Below, piece by piece: positions 26,085-35,846 of a stretch of DNA of 64,000 nucleotides; the stretch's first letter is position 1; every line of letters begins with the position of its first letter. The stretch comes from Ornithinimicrobium cerasi (GTDB lineage Bacteria > Actinomycetota > Actinomycetes > Actinomycetales > Dermatophilaceae): the NCBI RefSeq assembly GCF_003702705.1, contig NZ_QZMN01000015.1:45986-109985 (forward strand). The letters are read 5' to 3'. A model generated the notes under the pieces. It was not told the origin of the DNA and did no database searches. It saw only the letters and a program-made list of their open reading frames with translations. The translations under genes were made by a program, and so were the position numbers.

Positions 26085-26893
26085 GCGATCTCGACGACCA
26101 GCCCGGCGACGTCGCCGGGACCGGTCTGATCCTGGTCGCCGCCGGTCGGGGCACCCGCCTCGGCGCCGGCCGACCGAAGGCTCTCGTGCCGCTCGGCCAC
26201 GGCGCCGACGCGGCGCCCATCGTCGTCCACGCCCTGCGCGCAGCCCTGCGCTGCAGGGCGTTGGCGTGCGTGGTGGTCGTCGCATCCCCGGACCACGACG
26301 GTATGCAGCAACTCGTCTCCGCCCTCGACGACGCCTTCCCCGGACTCACCGCGGGCGAGGTCCCCGGCCCCGTGGTCTCGGTCGTCGCCGGTGGTGCCGA
26401 GCGGTCCGACTCGGTCGCCGCCGGGCTCGCGGCTCTGACGCCCGGCGCCGGGGTGGTGCTCGTCCACGACGCCGCGCGGGCGCTGACGCCCGTCGACGTC
26501 TTCGACCGGGTGGTGCACGCGGTGCGCTCCGGGCACGCCGCCGTCACCCCTGCCGTCCCGGTGACCGACACCGTCAAGGAGGTCGAGGTGGGTCCGGGCG
26601 GCGTCGAGACGGTGGTCGCGACCTTCGACCGGTCCGTGCTGCGCGCCGTCCAGACGCCCCAGGGCTTCCTGCGCGAGACGCTGGAGCGGGCGCACGAGGA
26701 GCACGCCCGGAGCCGCGGGTCGGCGGCGCCCGCCACCGACGACTGCGGCCTGGTCGAGGCGGTCGGCGGACGGGTCACCGTCGTCGAGGGCTCGCCCCGG
26801 GCGATGAAGATCACCACCCGCTCCGACCTCGCGCTGGCCGCCGCCTGGCTGACCGAGCAGCCCGTCCCCGCCCCGGGGGGAGCGGTCACGTGA
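26081..26893 (+). CDS. ispD: 2-C-methyl-D-erythritol 4-phosphate cytidylyltransferase, apparent CTG start
   Basis: Third step of the MEP isoprenoid pathway, converting MEP and CTP to CDP-ME. Seen: [21 protein letters not shown] (CTP-binding loop), [31 protein letters not shown] and [14 protein letters not shown]. The essential first motif lies upstream of the first ATG/GTG/TTG in frame, a GTG at 26186. Between the carD stop and that GTG there is no conventional start codon. The CTG at 26081 overlaps the carD stop (CTGA), the same geometry as the ATGA/GTGA overlaps elsewhere here, and gives a 270-residue protein. Confidence 0.85.
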   Translation: MSDLDDQPGDVAGTGLILVAAGRGTRLGAGRPKALVPLGHGADAAPIVVHALRAALRCRALACVVVVASPDHDGMQQLVSALDDAFPGLTAGEVPGPVVSVVAGGAERSDSVAAGLAALTPGAGVVLVHDAARALTPVDVFDRVVHAVRSGHAAVTPAVPVTDTVKEVEVGPGGVETVVATFDRSVLRAVQTPQGFLRETLERAHEEHARSRGSAAPATDDCGLVEAVGGRVTVVEGSPRAMKITTRSDLALAAAWLTEQPVPAPGGAVT

Positions 26894-27393
26894 GCCAGCC
26901 TCCGGCATACCCGTTGCCGCGCACCGGGATCGGGGTCGACGTCCACGCCTGGGCGCCCGAGGGGGACGACCGGCCGCTGTGGCTGGGGTGCGTGCCGTGG
27001 CCCGGTGAGCAGGGCGTCGTCGGGCACTCCGACGGTGACGTGGCGGCCCACGCCGCCTGCAACGCGCTGCTGTCGGCGGCCGGGCTCGGCGACCTGGGCT
27101 CGGTCTTCGGCACCGACCGGCCGGAGATGGCTGGCGCCTCGGGCCGGCAGATGCTCGACTACGTCCGCGGCCTCCTGGAGGCGCAGGGCTGGACGATCGG
27201 CAACGTCGTGGTCCAGCTCGTCGCCCGCCGACCCAGGATCGGCCCTCGGCGGGCCGAGATGGAGCAGGCGATGTCGGCCGCGCTCGGCGGCGCGTCCGTC
27301 TCCGTCAGCGCCGCGACCACCGACGGCCTCGGGTTCGTCGGGCGCACCGAGGGGCTCGTCGGCCTCGCGACCGCCCTGGTCGCGCGCGCCTGA
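26890..27393 (+). CDS. ispF: 2-C-methyl-D-erythritol 2,4-cyclodiphosphate synthase
   Basis: Fifth step of the MEP pathway. The 167 residues match the family. Seen: GIGVDVHAW (metal-binding Asp and His), [20 protein letters not shown] with the second metal His, LGDLGSVFG, and [17 protein letters not shown] at the end. GTG start overlaps the ispD stop. Its 3' end is duplicated once as a 17-bp repeat. Confidence 0.96.
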   Translation: MSQPPAYPLPRTGIGVDVHAWAPEGDDRPLWLGCVPWPGEQGVVGHSDGDVAAHAACNALLSAAGLGDLGSVFGTDRPEMAGASGRQMLDYVRGLLEAQGWTIGNVVVQLVARRPRIGPRRAEMEQAMSAALGGASVSVSAATTDGLGFVGRTEGLVGLATALVARA

Positions 27394-27421
27394 CCCCTAC
27401 CCCCGCGCCTGACCCCTACCC
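27386..27421. repeat. 17-bp duplication at the ispF 3' end
   Basis: GCGCCTGACCCCTACCC occurs at 27386-27402 and 27405-27421. The first copy carries the ispF stop, and the second carries the stop of the convergent acyl-CoA ligase. Confidence 0.8.
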
Positions 27422-29143
27422 GCCCGCGCCCGGCTCGCCGTGGTCGGGGTGGCGCCGGTCGAGGATGCGCTCGCGCACATGACGGCGAAGCACCTTGCCG
27501 AGCTGGCTGCGGGGCAGGTCCTCGAGGATGTGCACGGCGCGGGGGACGGCATAGCGGGAGACCTTGCCGTGCAGCCACTCCCGGACGGCGGCGAGGTCGA
27601 CCGCCGCCCCCGGCTCGAGCACCAGCGCGGCGACCGCGTGCTCGCCGAGGGCCGTGTCCGGCATCCCGACGACCGCCACGTCCACAACCCCCGGCATGCC
27701 GCGCACGGCCTGCTCGACCTGGGTGGGGTAGATGTTGAAGCCGCCGGAGATGATGAGCTCCTTGCGCCGGTCGGCGAGCGCGACGAACCCGTCCGCCGGG
27801 TCGCGCCGGACCAGGTCGCCGGTGCGCAGCCACCCACCCGGCAGCAGCACCTGGGCGGTCTCCTCGGGGGCGTCGAGGTAGCCCCCGAACACCTGCGGCC
27901 CGCGGACGAGCAGCTCGCCCACCTCACCGTCCGGCACGTCCGGCGCCTCGGGGTCCTCCTCGACCCGGTCGGGGTCGACGACGCGGATGGAGGTGCCCGG
28001 GAACGGGATCCCCAGGGTGCCCGGCCGGCGTCCCGGCCCGAACGGGTTGCCGAGCGCGATGGGGGAGCACTCCGTCATGCCGTAGCCCTCGATGACCAGC
28101 CCGCCGGTCGCCTCCTCCCAGCGTCTCGCGACCTCGGGGTCCAGGGACATCGCGCCGGAGATGGCGTAGCGCAGCGGCCGCAGGAGGTCGGGGTCGGCGG
28201 TGGTCGCCGCGGCCGCGAGCCGGTCGAGCATCGGGGGGACCCCGGCGAGGAAGGTCCACGGCCGACGCCGGATCGCGGCCACGACGGTGTCCACCTCGAA
28301 GCTGGGCAGCACCACCTGGGTCGCGCCCATCGACACCGCGAACGTCAGCGACAGCGTCATCCCGAAGGCGTGGAAGAACGGCAGCACCGCCCCGAAGGTC
28401 TCCTCGCCCTCGCGCAACCCGGGCACCCACTGCCGTCCCTGGGCCACGTTGGCCATGAGGTTGGCCTGCGTCAGCGGCACGAGCTTGGGGGTTCCGGTCG
28501 TCCCACCCGTGGGGAGCAGCACGGCGACGTCGTCCGGGGAGGGGGTATGGCGTGCCGCTCCCGTCGGTCGGGCCGACGCCACGGCGCGGTCCCAGGAGGC
28601 GACGCCCGCGGGCACGGCCGCGCGCAGCCTGGCCCGCTGGGTCCGGGCGGGCTTGAGGGGCAGCCTGAGCAGGAGGCGGGTGCGGCGCGGCATCGCGGCG
28701 CTGAGGTCGACGGCGAGCACGGTGCGCTCCTGCACCCGGTCCGCCTCGTCCTGGCCCGGGAGCGCGGTGGCGACCGCGTGCTCCCAGGCGAGCACCACCC
28801 GGGCGCCGTGCATCCGCAGCTGGGCGCGGACCTCCTCGGGGGCAGCCAGCGGGTTGTGCTCGGCGACGGTGGCGCCGAGGGAGGTGATCGCGTAGAAGGC
28901 GACCACGTGCTGCGGGCAGTTGGGCAGGATCACGCCCACCCGGTCCCCGGGTCCCACCCCCTGGCCACGCAGGACCTCGGCGGCCGCGGCGACCTGGCCG
29001 GCCAGCTCGGCGTAGGTGGTGCGTGCCCCGAGGAAGTCGATCGCGACGCGCGTCGGCCACCGCCTGGCCGCTTCGGAGAGCAGGTCGGTGCTCGACCCCG
29101 AGGGGGTGAGCGTCAGCGGGATGAGGGGTTCGGCGCCAGTCAC
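27416..29143 (-). CDS. AMP-binding long-chain fatty acid-CoA ligase-like enzyme
   Basis: ANL-superfamily acyl-CoA synthetase of 575 residues. Seen: LLPTGGTTGTPKLVPLTQ (P-loop-like A3 motif; the first residue is usually YSSG), FFHAFGMTL, AISGAMSLDP, EGYGMTECSP (A5), GGWLRTGDLVRRD (A7), FVALADRRKELIISGGFNIYP (A8) and RSQLGKVLRR with the catalytic Lys near the C-terminus (A10). Fatty-acid activation is the likely role; chain length cannot be told. GTG start at 29143 with a leaderless -10 box. Divergent from the transporter gene. Confidence 0.9.
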   Translation of the reverse strand: MTGAEPLIPLTLTPSGSSTDLLSEAARRWPTRVAIDFLGARTTYAELAGQVAAAAEVLRGQGVGPGDRVGVILPNCPQHVVAFYAITSLGATVAEHNPLAAPEEVRAQLRMHGARVVLAWEHAVATALPGQDEADRVQERTVLAVDLSAAMPRRTRLLLRLPLKPARTQRARLRAAVPAGVASWDRAVASARPTGAARHTPSPDDVAVLLPTGGTTGTPKLVPLTQANLMANVAQGRQWVPGLREGEETFGAVLPFFHAFGMTLSLTFAVSMGATQVVLPSFEVDTVVAAIRRRPWTFLAGVPPMLDRLAAAATTADPDLLRPLRYAISGAMSLDPEVARRWEEATGGLVIEGYGMTECSPIALGNPFGPGRRPGTLGIPFPGTSIRVVDPDRVEEDPEAPDVPDGEVGELLVRGPQVFGGYLDAPEETAQVLLPGGWLRTGDLVRRDPADGFVALADRRKELIISGGFNIYPTQVEQAVRGMPGVVDVAVVGMPDTALGEHAVAALVLEPGAAVDLAAVREWLHGKVSRYAVPRAVHILEDLPRSQLGKVLRRHVRERILDRRHPDHGEPGAGG

Positions 29144-29149
29144 GGCACA

Positions 29150-29155
29150 AACCTA
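29150..29155 (-). promoter_or_regulatory. -10 box of the acyl-CoA ligase gene
   Basis: TAGGTT on the minus strand, 6 bases before GTG 29143. Leaderless. Confidence 0.6.
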
Positions 29156-29214
29156 CGCTCCCGTAGGTCCGCGGCCCACCCGACCGTGAACCCCGTCCCT
29201 GCGGGGCGCGGGCG

Positions 29215-29220
29215 TAGACT
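29215..29220 (+). promoter_or_regulatory. -10 box of the AspT-like transporter gene
   Basis: TAGACT, 8 bases before the GTG at 29229. Leaderless. Confidence 0.6.
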
Positions 29221-29228
29221 CCCGCCGC

Positions 29229-30812
29229 GTGGTCGACCTGCTGGCGGGACGCCCGGTCCTGCTCCTCTTCGCCGTCCTCGCCGTCGGCACCGCCGTGGGG
29301 GCGGTGCGGCTTCGCCGCGTCTCGCTCGGGCCGGCCGCGGTCCTCTTCACCGCGCTCGCCTTCTCGGCCGCCGACGAGCGACTGGCACTGCCCGAGGTGC
29401 TCGGCACCTTCGGCCTGGCGGTCTTCGCGTATGCCGTCGGCGTCACCGCCGGGCCGTCCTTCTTCGCCTCGCTGCGCACGGGGCTGCGCCCGGTCAGCGT
29501 GGTCGTGGCCGTGCTCGTCGGGCTCGGTCTGGTGGCCTGGGGCATCGGACGTCTGCTCGGCCTGACGCCCGGCCACGTCGCCGGGCTCTACGCGGGTGCG
29601 CTCAACAACACCCCCGCCCTCGCCGCGGCGATCCTGCGGCTGGACGGCTCGCCCGACCCGACCGTGGCCTACTCCATGTCCTACGTCGGCGGCGTCGTCC
29701 TGCTGCTCGCCGCCGCGACCTGGGCGTTGCGCAGCGGCGACCGGCACCCGACCGCGGACGACCGCTCCAGGCCCTCGCCGGTGCGCAACGCCACGATCCT
29801 CGTCGAGCGGGACAACGCGCTGGCGGTCTCCGAGCTCAGCTGGACGCCGCACGGACGCGTCCTCTTCTCCCGCTACCAGGGCGGTGACGGGACGACGCGG
29901 ATCGTGCAGGGGGACACCGTCCTGCGCCCCGGCGACCAGGTCCTGGCGATCGGTCCCGAGCGGGCCCTGCAGCACCTCACCAAGCAGCTGGGCAGGCGGT
30001 CCGGGGAGTCCCTGGAGGCCGAACGGACCGACCTCGACTACCGGCGGATCGTGCTGTCGCAGCGGCACTTCTACGGCCGGACGGTCGCCGACCTGGACCT
30101 CTTCGCCCGGTTCGGCGCCCGGGCCACCCGTGTCCGCAGGGCCGACCAGGACTTCCTGGCCACCGACGACTTCGTGCTCCAGGCCGGGGACCGGGTCCGG
30201 GTCGCGGCGCCGCGCGAGCAGATGAGGCTCGTGGCGGCATACCTGGGCGACAGCGAGCACGGGACGTCCGACATCAACCCGCTGGGGCTGGCGCTCGGGC
30301 TGACCGCCGGGCTGGCGCTCGGCGCGGTGCCCCTGCCGGTCCCCGGGCTGGGGACGCTGGAGCTCGGGCAGGCCGCCGGCCCGCTGGTCGTGGGGCTGGT
30401 GCTCGGGCGCACCGGCCGGACCGGCCGGGTGGTGTGGACGCTGCCGCACCAGGCCGCGGAGACGCTGACCCAGATCGGGCTGCTCGTGTTCCTCGCCTAC
30501 GCCGGGGGTCGGGCCGGGTCGGCCTTCGTCGACGCGCTGAGCGACCCGCTCGGCCTGCAGCTGGTCGGCGCCGGGCTCGTCCTCAGCGGCCTGCACGCCG
30601 CCGCCCTGCTGCTCCTCGGACGCGCCTGGCTGCGGCAGGCGGGGCCCCGCCTCGCCGGGGTGGTCGCCGGCTCCCAGACGCAGCCGGCGATCCTCGCCCA
30701 GGCGCAGGAGCGCACCGGTCACGACCCCCGGGTGGCGCTGGGCTACGCGATGGTCTACCCGGTCGCGATGGTCGTCAAGATCCTCGTCGCCCAGGTGCTG
30801 ACGCTGGTCTGA
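29229..30812 (+). CDS. AspT/YidE-type transporter with TrkA-C domains
   Basis: The 527 residues have the architecture of the aspartate:alanine exchanger family: an N-terminal membrane half (1-165), two cytoplasmic RCK_C-like domains (about 190-340, ending [15 protein letters not shown]) and a C-terminal membrane half. Seen: the family repeats [17 protein letters not shown] and [14 protein letters not shown], one in each half. Substrate unknown, probably an organic or amino acid. Confidence 0.88.
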   Translation: MVDLLAGRPVLLLFAVLAVGTAVGAVRLRRVSLGPAAVLFTALAFSAADERLALPEVLGTFGLAVFAYAVGVTAGPSFFASLRTGLRPVSVVVAVLVGLGLVAWGIGRLLGLTPGHVAGLYAGALNNTPALAAAILRLDGSPDPTVAYSMSYVGGVVLLLAAATWALRSGDRHPTADDRSRPSPVRNATILVERDNALAVSELSWTPHGRVLFSRYQGGDGTTRIVQGDTVLRPGDQVLAIGPERALQHLTKQLGRRSGESLEAERTDLDYRRIVLSQRHFYGRTVADLDLFARFGARATRVRRADQDFLATDDFVLQAGDRVRVAAPREQMRLVAAYLGDSEHGTSDINPLGLALGLTAGLALGAVPLPVPGLGTLELGQAAGPLVVGLVLGRTGRTGRVVWTLPHQAAETLTQIGLLVFLAYAGGRAGSAFVDALSDPLGLQLVGAGLVLSGLHAAALLLLGRAWLRQAGPRLAGVVAGSQTQPAILAQAQERTGHDPRVALGYAMVYPVAMVVKILVAQVLTLV

Positions 30813-30867
30813 GCGCGCGCCGCGGGGGGACGGGCGGGGCGCCCGCGCACCTGTCGGTGCCACGGCA

Positions 30868-30873
30868 TACGGT
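30868..30873 (+). promoter_or_regulatory. -10 box of mscR
   Basis: TACGGT about 36 bases before the mscR ATG, followed by a GAGGAGG ribosome site at 30895-30901. This is a conventional leadered promoter. Confidence 0.45.
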
Positions 30874-30909
30874 GTGGTCAGCACCGGAGCCGCACCGAGG
30901 AGGTCACCC

Positions 30910-32031
30910 ATGCCGCAGACCGTCAGAGGCGTCATCGCCCGCAGCAAGGGGGCGGAGGTGGAGGTCGTCGACATCGTCGTCCCCGACCCGGGGCCGGGAG
31001 AGGCGGTGGTGCGCGTGGAGGCCTGCGGCGTGTGCCACACCGACCTGCACTACCGCGAGGGCGGGATCAACGACGAGTTCCCGTTCCTGCTGGGGCACGA
31101 GGCCGCGGGGACGGTCGAGGCGGTCGGCGAGGGCGTGACGGACGTGGCGCCCGGCGACTTCGTCATCCTCAACTGGCGGGCGGTGTGCGGGCAGTGCCGG
31201 GCGTGCGCCAAGGGCCGGCCGTGGTACTGCTTCGCCACCCACAACGCGACGCAGAAGATGACGCTGGCCGAGGGTGACCCGATGGCCGGGACCCAGCTGT
31301 CCCCGGCCCTGGGCATCGGTGCCTTCATCGAGAAGACCCTGGTCGCCGCGGGCCAGTGCACGAAGGTGGACCGGGAGGCCTCCGCCGCGGCGGCGGGTCT
31401 GCTGGGGTGCGGCGTGATGGCCGGCTTCGGCGCGGCCGTCAACACCGGCGGCGTGAGCCGTGGTGACTCGGTGGCGGTCATCGGGTGCGGCGGGGTCGGC
31501 GACGCCGCGGTCGCCGGGGCCGCACTGGCCGGTGCGACCACCGTCATCGCCGTGGACGTCGAGGACCGCAAGCTCGAGGGGGCGCGCCGGTTCGGCGCCA
31601 CGCACACGGTCAACAGCCGGGAGACCGACCCGGTCGAGGCGATCCGCCAGCTCACCGGCGGCCACGGGGCCGACGTCGTCATCGAGGCGGTGGGCCGCCC
31701 CGAGACCTATCGTCAGGCGTTCTACGCCCGCGACCTCGCCGGGACCGTGGTGCTCGTCGGCGTGCCGACGCCGGAGATGGAGATCACCCTCCCGCTGCTG
31801 GACGTCTTCGGGCGCGGCGGGGCGCTGAGGTCGAGCTGGTACGGCGACTGCCTGCCCAGCCGCGACTTCCCGATGCTCATCGACCTCTACCGGCAGGGTC
31901 GCTTCGACCTCGACGGGTTCGTCAGCGAGACGATCGGCCTGGAGGAGGTGGAGCAGGCGTTCGACAAGATGCACGGTGGCGAGGTGCTCCGCTCGGTCGT
32001 GGTGCTCGACCAGAAGAAGGAGCAGGTATGA
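30910..32031 (+). CDS. mscR: S-(hydroxymethyl)mycothiol dehydrogenase (mycothiol-dependent formaldehyde dehydrogenase)
   Basis: Zn/NAD-dependent medium-chain dehydrogenase that oxidises the formaldehyde-mycothiol adduct and also acts as S-nitrosomycothiol reductase. The 373 residues match. Seen: [36 protein letters not shown], the structural-zinc cluster [32 protein letters not shown] and [15 protein letters not shown] (NAD fold). ATG 30910 follows GAGGAGG. ATGA overlap with the metallo-hydrolase gene. Confidence 0.93.
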   Translation: MPQTVRGVIARSKGAEVEVVDIVVPDPGPGEAVVRVEACGVCHTDLHYREGGINDEFPFLLGHEAAGTVEAVGEGVTDVAPGDFVILNWRAVCGQCRACAKGRPWYCFATHNATQKMTLAEGDPMAGTQLSPALGIGAFIEKTLVAAGQCTKVDREASAAAAGLLGCGVMAGFGAAVNTGGVSRGDSVAVIGCGGVGDAAVAGAALAGATTVIAVDVEDRKLEGARRFGATHTVNSRETDPVEAIRQLTGGHGADVVIEAVGRPETYRQAFYARDLAGTVVLVGVPTPEMEITLPLLDVFGRGGALRSSWYGDCLPSRDFPMLIDLYRQGRFDLDGFVSETIGLEEVEQAFDKMHGGEVLRSVVVLDQKKEQV

Positions 32032-32681
32032 CGCAGCAGCCCACCTCGGGCGGGACCGCCCGCATCGACCACGGTGTCACCACCGGCACCTTCGAGCTCG
32101 ACGGCGGGGTGTGGGAGGTCGACAACAACGTCTGGGTGCTGGGTGACGACCAGGAGTGCGTCGTCCTCGACGCCCCCCACGACGCGACGACGATCATGAA
32201 GGTCGTCGGCGACCGGAAGGTCACGGCGATCCTGCTCACCCACGCGCACTCCGACCACGTCGACGCCGTGTTCGACCTGCAGGAGCGCACGGGGGCACCG
32301 ATCCACCTGCACCCGCTGGGCCGCCCGCTGTGGGACCTCGTCCACCCCGGCCGGGACTGGGACGAGGAGCTGTCCGACGGGCAGACGATCGAGGTCGCCG
32401 GGGTCACGCTGCACGTGCTGCACACACCCGGGCACGCCCCGGGAGCGTGCTGCTTCCACGTGCCGGAGCTCGGTGTCGTCTTCACCGGTGACACCCTCTT
32501 CGAGGGCGGCCCCGGCGCGACCGGCCGCTCGCACAGCGACTTCGGCACGATCGTCGACTCGATCACCGAGAGGCTGCTGACGCTGCCGGAGGACACCGTC
32601 GTGCACACGGGGCACGGCAGCGACACCACCATCGGCGCCGAGAAGCCCCACCGCCAGGAGTGGCTCGACCGCGGCCACTGA
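32028..32681 (+). CDS. MBL-fold metallo-hydrolase, glyoxalase II-like
   Basis: The 217-residue metallo-beta-lactamase fold has [10 protein letters not shown] (HxHxDH metal site), [29 protein letters not shown] and HTGHGSDTT. Its ATG overlaps the mscR stop and such a gene follows mscR in many actinobacteria. A thioesterase acting on S-formylmycothiol, completing formaldehyde oxidation to formate, is therefore a reasonable inference, not something the sequence proves. Confidence 0.88.
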   Translation: MTQQPTSGGTARIDHGVTTGTFELDGGVWEVDNNVWVLGDDQECVVLDAPHDATTIMKVVGDRKVTAILLTHAHSDHVDAVFDLQERTGAPIHLHPLGRPLWDLVHPGRDWDEELSDGQTIEVAGVTLHVLHTPGHAPGACCFHVPELGVVFTGDTLFEGGPGATGRSHSDFGTIVDSITERLLTLPEDTVVHTGHGSDTTIGAEKPHRQEWLDRGH

Positions 32682-32829
32682 CCCGCAGGGTGCCCGTCGT
32701 GCCCCGACCGGGAGCGTGTTGCGCCCTCCGGAAGCGGTTGCCGGGCGCGCTGAACCTTCCGACCCCGGCGGTCGACATACCTGACGAGACACCCCGCCGG
32801 GGTGTCCGGGACAGGCAGGGGGCAGGGTC

Positions 32830-33414
32830 ATGAGGACGACACGAAGGACGGCGGTGGCCGCGGCAGCGCTCATCGCGCTCGGCGGGATCGCGCCCGCCAC
32901 GGCCATGACGGCACCGGCAGCGATGCCCACGGCCGCGGTGAGCTGCGGCGTGACGTGGGGCTCGCTCGCGAAGGCGGCCAGCGACAGCCGGCTCGGGGAC
33001 GGCACCATCACCAACGTCCGGTCCGGCCGGCACACGTGCTTCGACCGGGTGGTCGTGGACGTGGCCGGGATCCCGGCGAGCAAGGTCGGCTACCACGTGC
33101 GCTACGTGGACACCGTCCGGGCGCCGGGCTCCGGCCTGGCGGTCCCGCTCGCCGGTGGCGCACGGATGCAGGTCGAGGTGACGGTGCCCGCCTACGACTC
33201 GTCCGGCCGGGCGACGTACCGGCCGGCGGACCGCACCAAGGTGGTGAACGTCACCGGCTACGACACGCTGCGTCAGGTGGCGCTCGCCGGTTCGTTCGAG
33301 GGCCAGACGACGTTCGGCGTCGGGGTGCGAGCCCGGCTGCCGATGCGGGTCATGGTGCTGGACGGGCCCGGGACGGGGTCACGACTGGTGATCGACGTCG
33401 CGCACCGCTGGTGA
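32830..33414 (+). CDS. Secreted AMIN-like domain protein
   Basis: The 194-residue protein has an N-terminal signal peptide (RRTAVAAAALIALGGIAPATA) and one beta-rich domain resembling the actinobacterial AMIN-like family. Seen: two cysteines (SCGVTWGSL and HTCFDRVVVDVAG) that probably pair outside the cell, and a closing MVLDGPGTGSRLVIDVAHRW. A cell-envelope binding role is inferred from the fold only. A strong terminator follows. Confidence 0.8.
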   Translation: MRTTRRTAVAAAALIALGGIAPATAMTAPAAMPTAAVSCGVTWGSLAKAASDSRLGDGTITNVRSGRHTCFDRVVVDVAGIPASKVGYHVRYVDTVRAPGSGLAVPLAGGARMQVEVTVPAYDSSGRATYRPADRTKVVNVTGYDTLRQVALAGSFEGQTTFGVGVRARLPMRVMVLDGPGTGSRLVIDVAHRW

Positions 33415-33422
33415 CGGTCCTG

Positions 33423-33457
33423 CCGGGAGCGCGGTCGCTGGCCGACCGCGCTCCCGG
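33423..33457. terminator. Strong terminator hairpin
   Basis: A perfect 15-bp inverted repeat (CCGGGAGCGCGGTCG and its complement) around a 5-base loop, lying between the AMIN-like gene and the convergent GH31 gene. Probably serves both. Confidence 0.75.
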
Positions 33458-33524
33458 TCGGGTGCCCGCTCGCTCACGGTCGAGCGCCTGCCGCGCCCCG
33501 GTCGGGTGCCTGCCTCACTCCCGG

Positions 33525-35819
33525 TCAGGAGGCGGTGAGCACCTCGGTGAGGGCGCCCAGCAGGGCCTCGTCCAGCCGGGCCGCCAGGAGCTCGCTGACC
33601 AGCGCGCCCCGGGGACCGTCGACGCCGCGGGTGAGCAGACCCCACACCTCGTCCTTGGTGCCGTGCTCCACCTCGGCCGCGTCGAGGAGGGCGAAGCACT
33701 CCTCGAGGACGGGCGGGGCGGACGGGGGGCCCTCGAGACTCACCGTGACCTGCTCGCCGACGGGCACGTCGCGCACCACCACCGGCTCTCCCTCCGCCCC
33801 GACCACACGGACCGTCCAGGTCCGCACGGCCGGCAGCACGCCGAGGTCGCCCTCGGCCGGACCGACGGTCAGCGAGCGGGCCGCCCGGTCCAGGCGCAGC
33901 GGCGTGCGGGCCAGACGCCGCGTCGCGGCCGGCCCGTCGTCGTCCTCGACGAGGACGTGCTCCCCGTCGGCGTCGGCGAAGACGCGCAGCTCCAGGTGGG
34001 TCGGCAGTTCCACCCCGTCCGCGACCTCCTCCTCGGCGACCATCGGCAGCACCGTCCCGGCGCGCGCGAGGACCACCGTGTGCGCCAGGTCCCGCCACGC
34101 GGTCAGCGGCCGTCCCTCCGCGCCCGCCTCGTAGCGCCGCCCCGTCTCCAGGTCGAACCACGTGCCCGGCGGGAGCCACAGGTCGACGCGGGCCAGCCCC
34201 ACACGTGGGTCGCGGGGCTCCACCACGGGGGCGCACAGCAGGTCGGCGCCGAAGAAGTAGGTCGCGCGGTGCGCGTAGGCCTCCGCCCGCCCGGGGAAGC
34301 GGTGGTAGACCGGCTCCGCCAGCGGGATCCCCTCGACGCTCGCCCGCTCGGCCATCGTCGCCAGGTAGGGCACGAGCCGGTGCCGCAGCCGCAGCGCGTC
34401 CCCCATCAGCGCCGCCGCCTCCGGCCCGAACCGCCACGGCTCCTTGCCCTGGAACGGGCTGGCGGTCGCGTGCAGCCGGTTGACCGGCGACCACACACCG
34501 AGCTGGACCCACCGGACCGCCAGCTCGACGTCCTTGCGCCCGCCCCAGTGGCCGCCGATGTCGTGGCTCCACCAGCCGTAGCCGATGTTCGCCGCGCTCG
34601 CCGTGAACTCCGGCTGGAAGCGCAGCGAGGCCCAGCTGATCACGGTGTCGCCGGAGAAGCCGACCGGCGTGCGGTGCGACCCCGGCCCCGCATAGCGCGA
34701 GAACACCAGCGGCCGCCTCCCGGTCGAGCCGAGCTCGGCGAAGTGGCGCTCGTTGAGGACCCACAACGGGTCCAGCCCGGGCACCGCCGAGTGCTCACCC
34801 TGCTGCCAGTCGATCCACCAGAAGTCCACCCCGGTTCGCTCCATCGGGTGGGCGACGTGCTCGAAGAAGGCGGAGAGGAAGGTCTCGGACGTCGCGTCGA
34901 ACGCCACCGCGGCCCCGCTCGCCGGGTCGACCCCCACGGCCTCCGCGACCGCGGGATAGGCGTCCTCGAACGCCCGCACCCCGTCGGCCGGGTGGTCGTT
35001 CAGGGTCACCCGCAGCCCCCGCCGGTGCAGCTCGGTCAGGAAGCGCCCGGGGTCGGGGAAGAGCGCGGGGTCCCAGGTGTAGCCGGTCCACCCGGAGCCG
35101 TGGCTCGGGTCGACGTCGGTCACGTGCCAGTCCATGTCGAGCACCGCCACCGCGAACGGCACCCGGTCGGCGGCGAAGCGGTCGAGCAGCCGGAGGTAGT
35201 CCTCCTCCGAGTAGGGGTGGTAGCGGCTCCACCAGTTGCCCAGCACGAACCGCGGCACCCGCGGCACCGGCCCGGTGAGCGCGTGGAAGTCGCGCAGCGC
35301 GGCGCGGTAGTCAAGGCCGTGCGCGAAGACGTAGAGGTCGACCGCCCCCGGCTCGCGCTGGGCCACCTCCGTCACCCCCGGCCCGGTGCGCGCCAGGCTG
35401 GTCGAGTCGTCGAGCACGGCGAACCCGTCCCGCGAGACGATCCCGGGCTCCAGGTCGCACCGCCCGTCCACCTCGTCCAGGGTGCGGGCGGTGCCGTCGA
35501 GCACGCGCCCCGGGCGCGGGGGCACGCCATACCTCCAGGTCGAGTGGTATGACGTCACGCCGCCTCTGACCTGCAGGAACAGCCCCGACGGGGTGGGCTC
35601 GGCACCGTCGTAGTAGAGGTCGACGCCGGTGGTGCGCACGTGCACCCCGTCGCGCCAGGGGGCGACGTCCGCCTCGACGTCGCCGCCGAGGTCGCGGTGC
35701 AGGACCACCTGGGTCGGGGTGTCGGTGAACCCCCGGCCGCCCGGTGACCACTCGAAGCGCACGAGCTGCGGGCTGAGGACGGACAGGCGGGCATGGTCGC
35801 TCTCGTGGACGATCCGCAT
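33525..35819 (-). CDS. Glycoside hydrolase family 31 alpha-glucosidase-like enzyme
   Basis: 764 residues. Seen: NWWSRYHPYSEEDYLRLL, AVLDMDWHVTDVDPSHGSGW, the nucleophile motif VDFWWIDWQQGEHS, FSRYAGPGSHRTPVGFSGDT with the acid/base Asp, and GYGWWSHDIGGHWGG. This is the large GH31 alpha-glucosidase/transglucosylase group. There is no signal peptide, so it acts in the cytoplasm, probably on maltodextrins or related glucosides. ATG 35819 with TAGCGT 6 bases upstream. The exact specificity is unknown. Confidence 0.92.
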   Translation of the reverse strand: MRIVHESDHARLSVLSPQLVRFEWSPGGRGFTDTPTQVVLHRDLGGDVEADVAPWRDGVHVRTTGVDLYYDGAEPTPSGLFLQVRGGVTSYHSTWRYGVPPRPGRVLDGTARTLDEVDGRCDLEPGIVSRDGFAVLDDSTSLARTGPGVTEVAQREPGAVDLYVFAHGLDYRAALRDFHALTGPVPRVPRFVLGNWWSRYHPYSEEDYLRLLDRFAADRVPFAVAVLDMDWHVTDVDPSHGSGWTGYTWDPALFPDPGRFLTELHRRGLRVTLNDHPADGVRAFEDAYPAVAEAVGVDPASGAAVAFDATSETFLSAFFEHVAHPMERTGVDFWWIDWQQGEHSAVPGLDPLWVLNERHFAELGSTGRRPLVFSRYAGPGSHRTPVGFSGDTVISWASLRFQPEFTASAANIGYGWWSHDIGGHWGGRKDVELAVRWVQLGVWSPVNRLHATASPFQGKEPWRFGPEAAALMGDALRLRHRLVPYLATMAERASVEGIPLAEPVYHRFPGRAEAYAHRATYFFGADLLCAPVVEPRDPRVGLARVDLWLPPGTWFDLETGRRYEAGAEGRPLTAWRDLAHTVVLARAGTVLPMVAEEEVADGVELPTHLELRVFADADGEHVLVEDDDGPAATRRLARTPLRLDRAARSLTVGPAEGDLGVLPAVRTWTVRVVGAEGEPVVVRDVPVGEQVTVSLEGPPSAPPVLEECFALLDAAEVEHGTKDEVWGLLTRGVDGPRGALVSELLAARLDEALLGALTEVLTAS

Positions 35820-35825
35820 GCCGCC

Positions 35826-35831
35826 ACGCTA
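35826..35831 (-). promoter_or_regulatory. -10 box of the GH31 gene
   Basis: TAGCGT on the minus strand, 6 bases before ATG 35819. It lies only 16 bases behind the stop of the GPP34 gene. Confidence 0.65.
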
Positions 35832-35846
35832 GGCCACGAGGTGCTG

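Noticed and set aside
26186-26893. ispD starting at GTG 26186
   Set aside because: It would delete the CTP-binding loop at the N-terminus.
32682-32829. ECF-type promoter before the AMIN-like gene
   Set aside because: A GAAC-like element is present but no convincing partner at the right distance.
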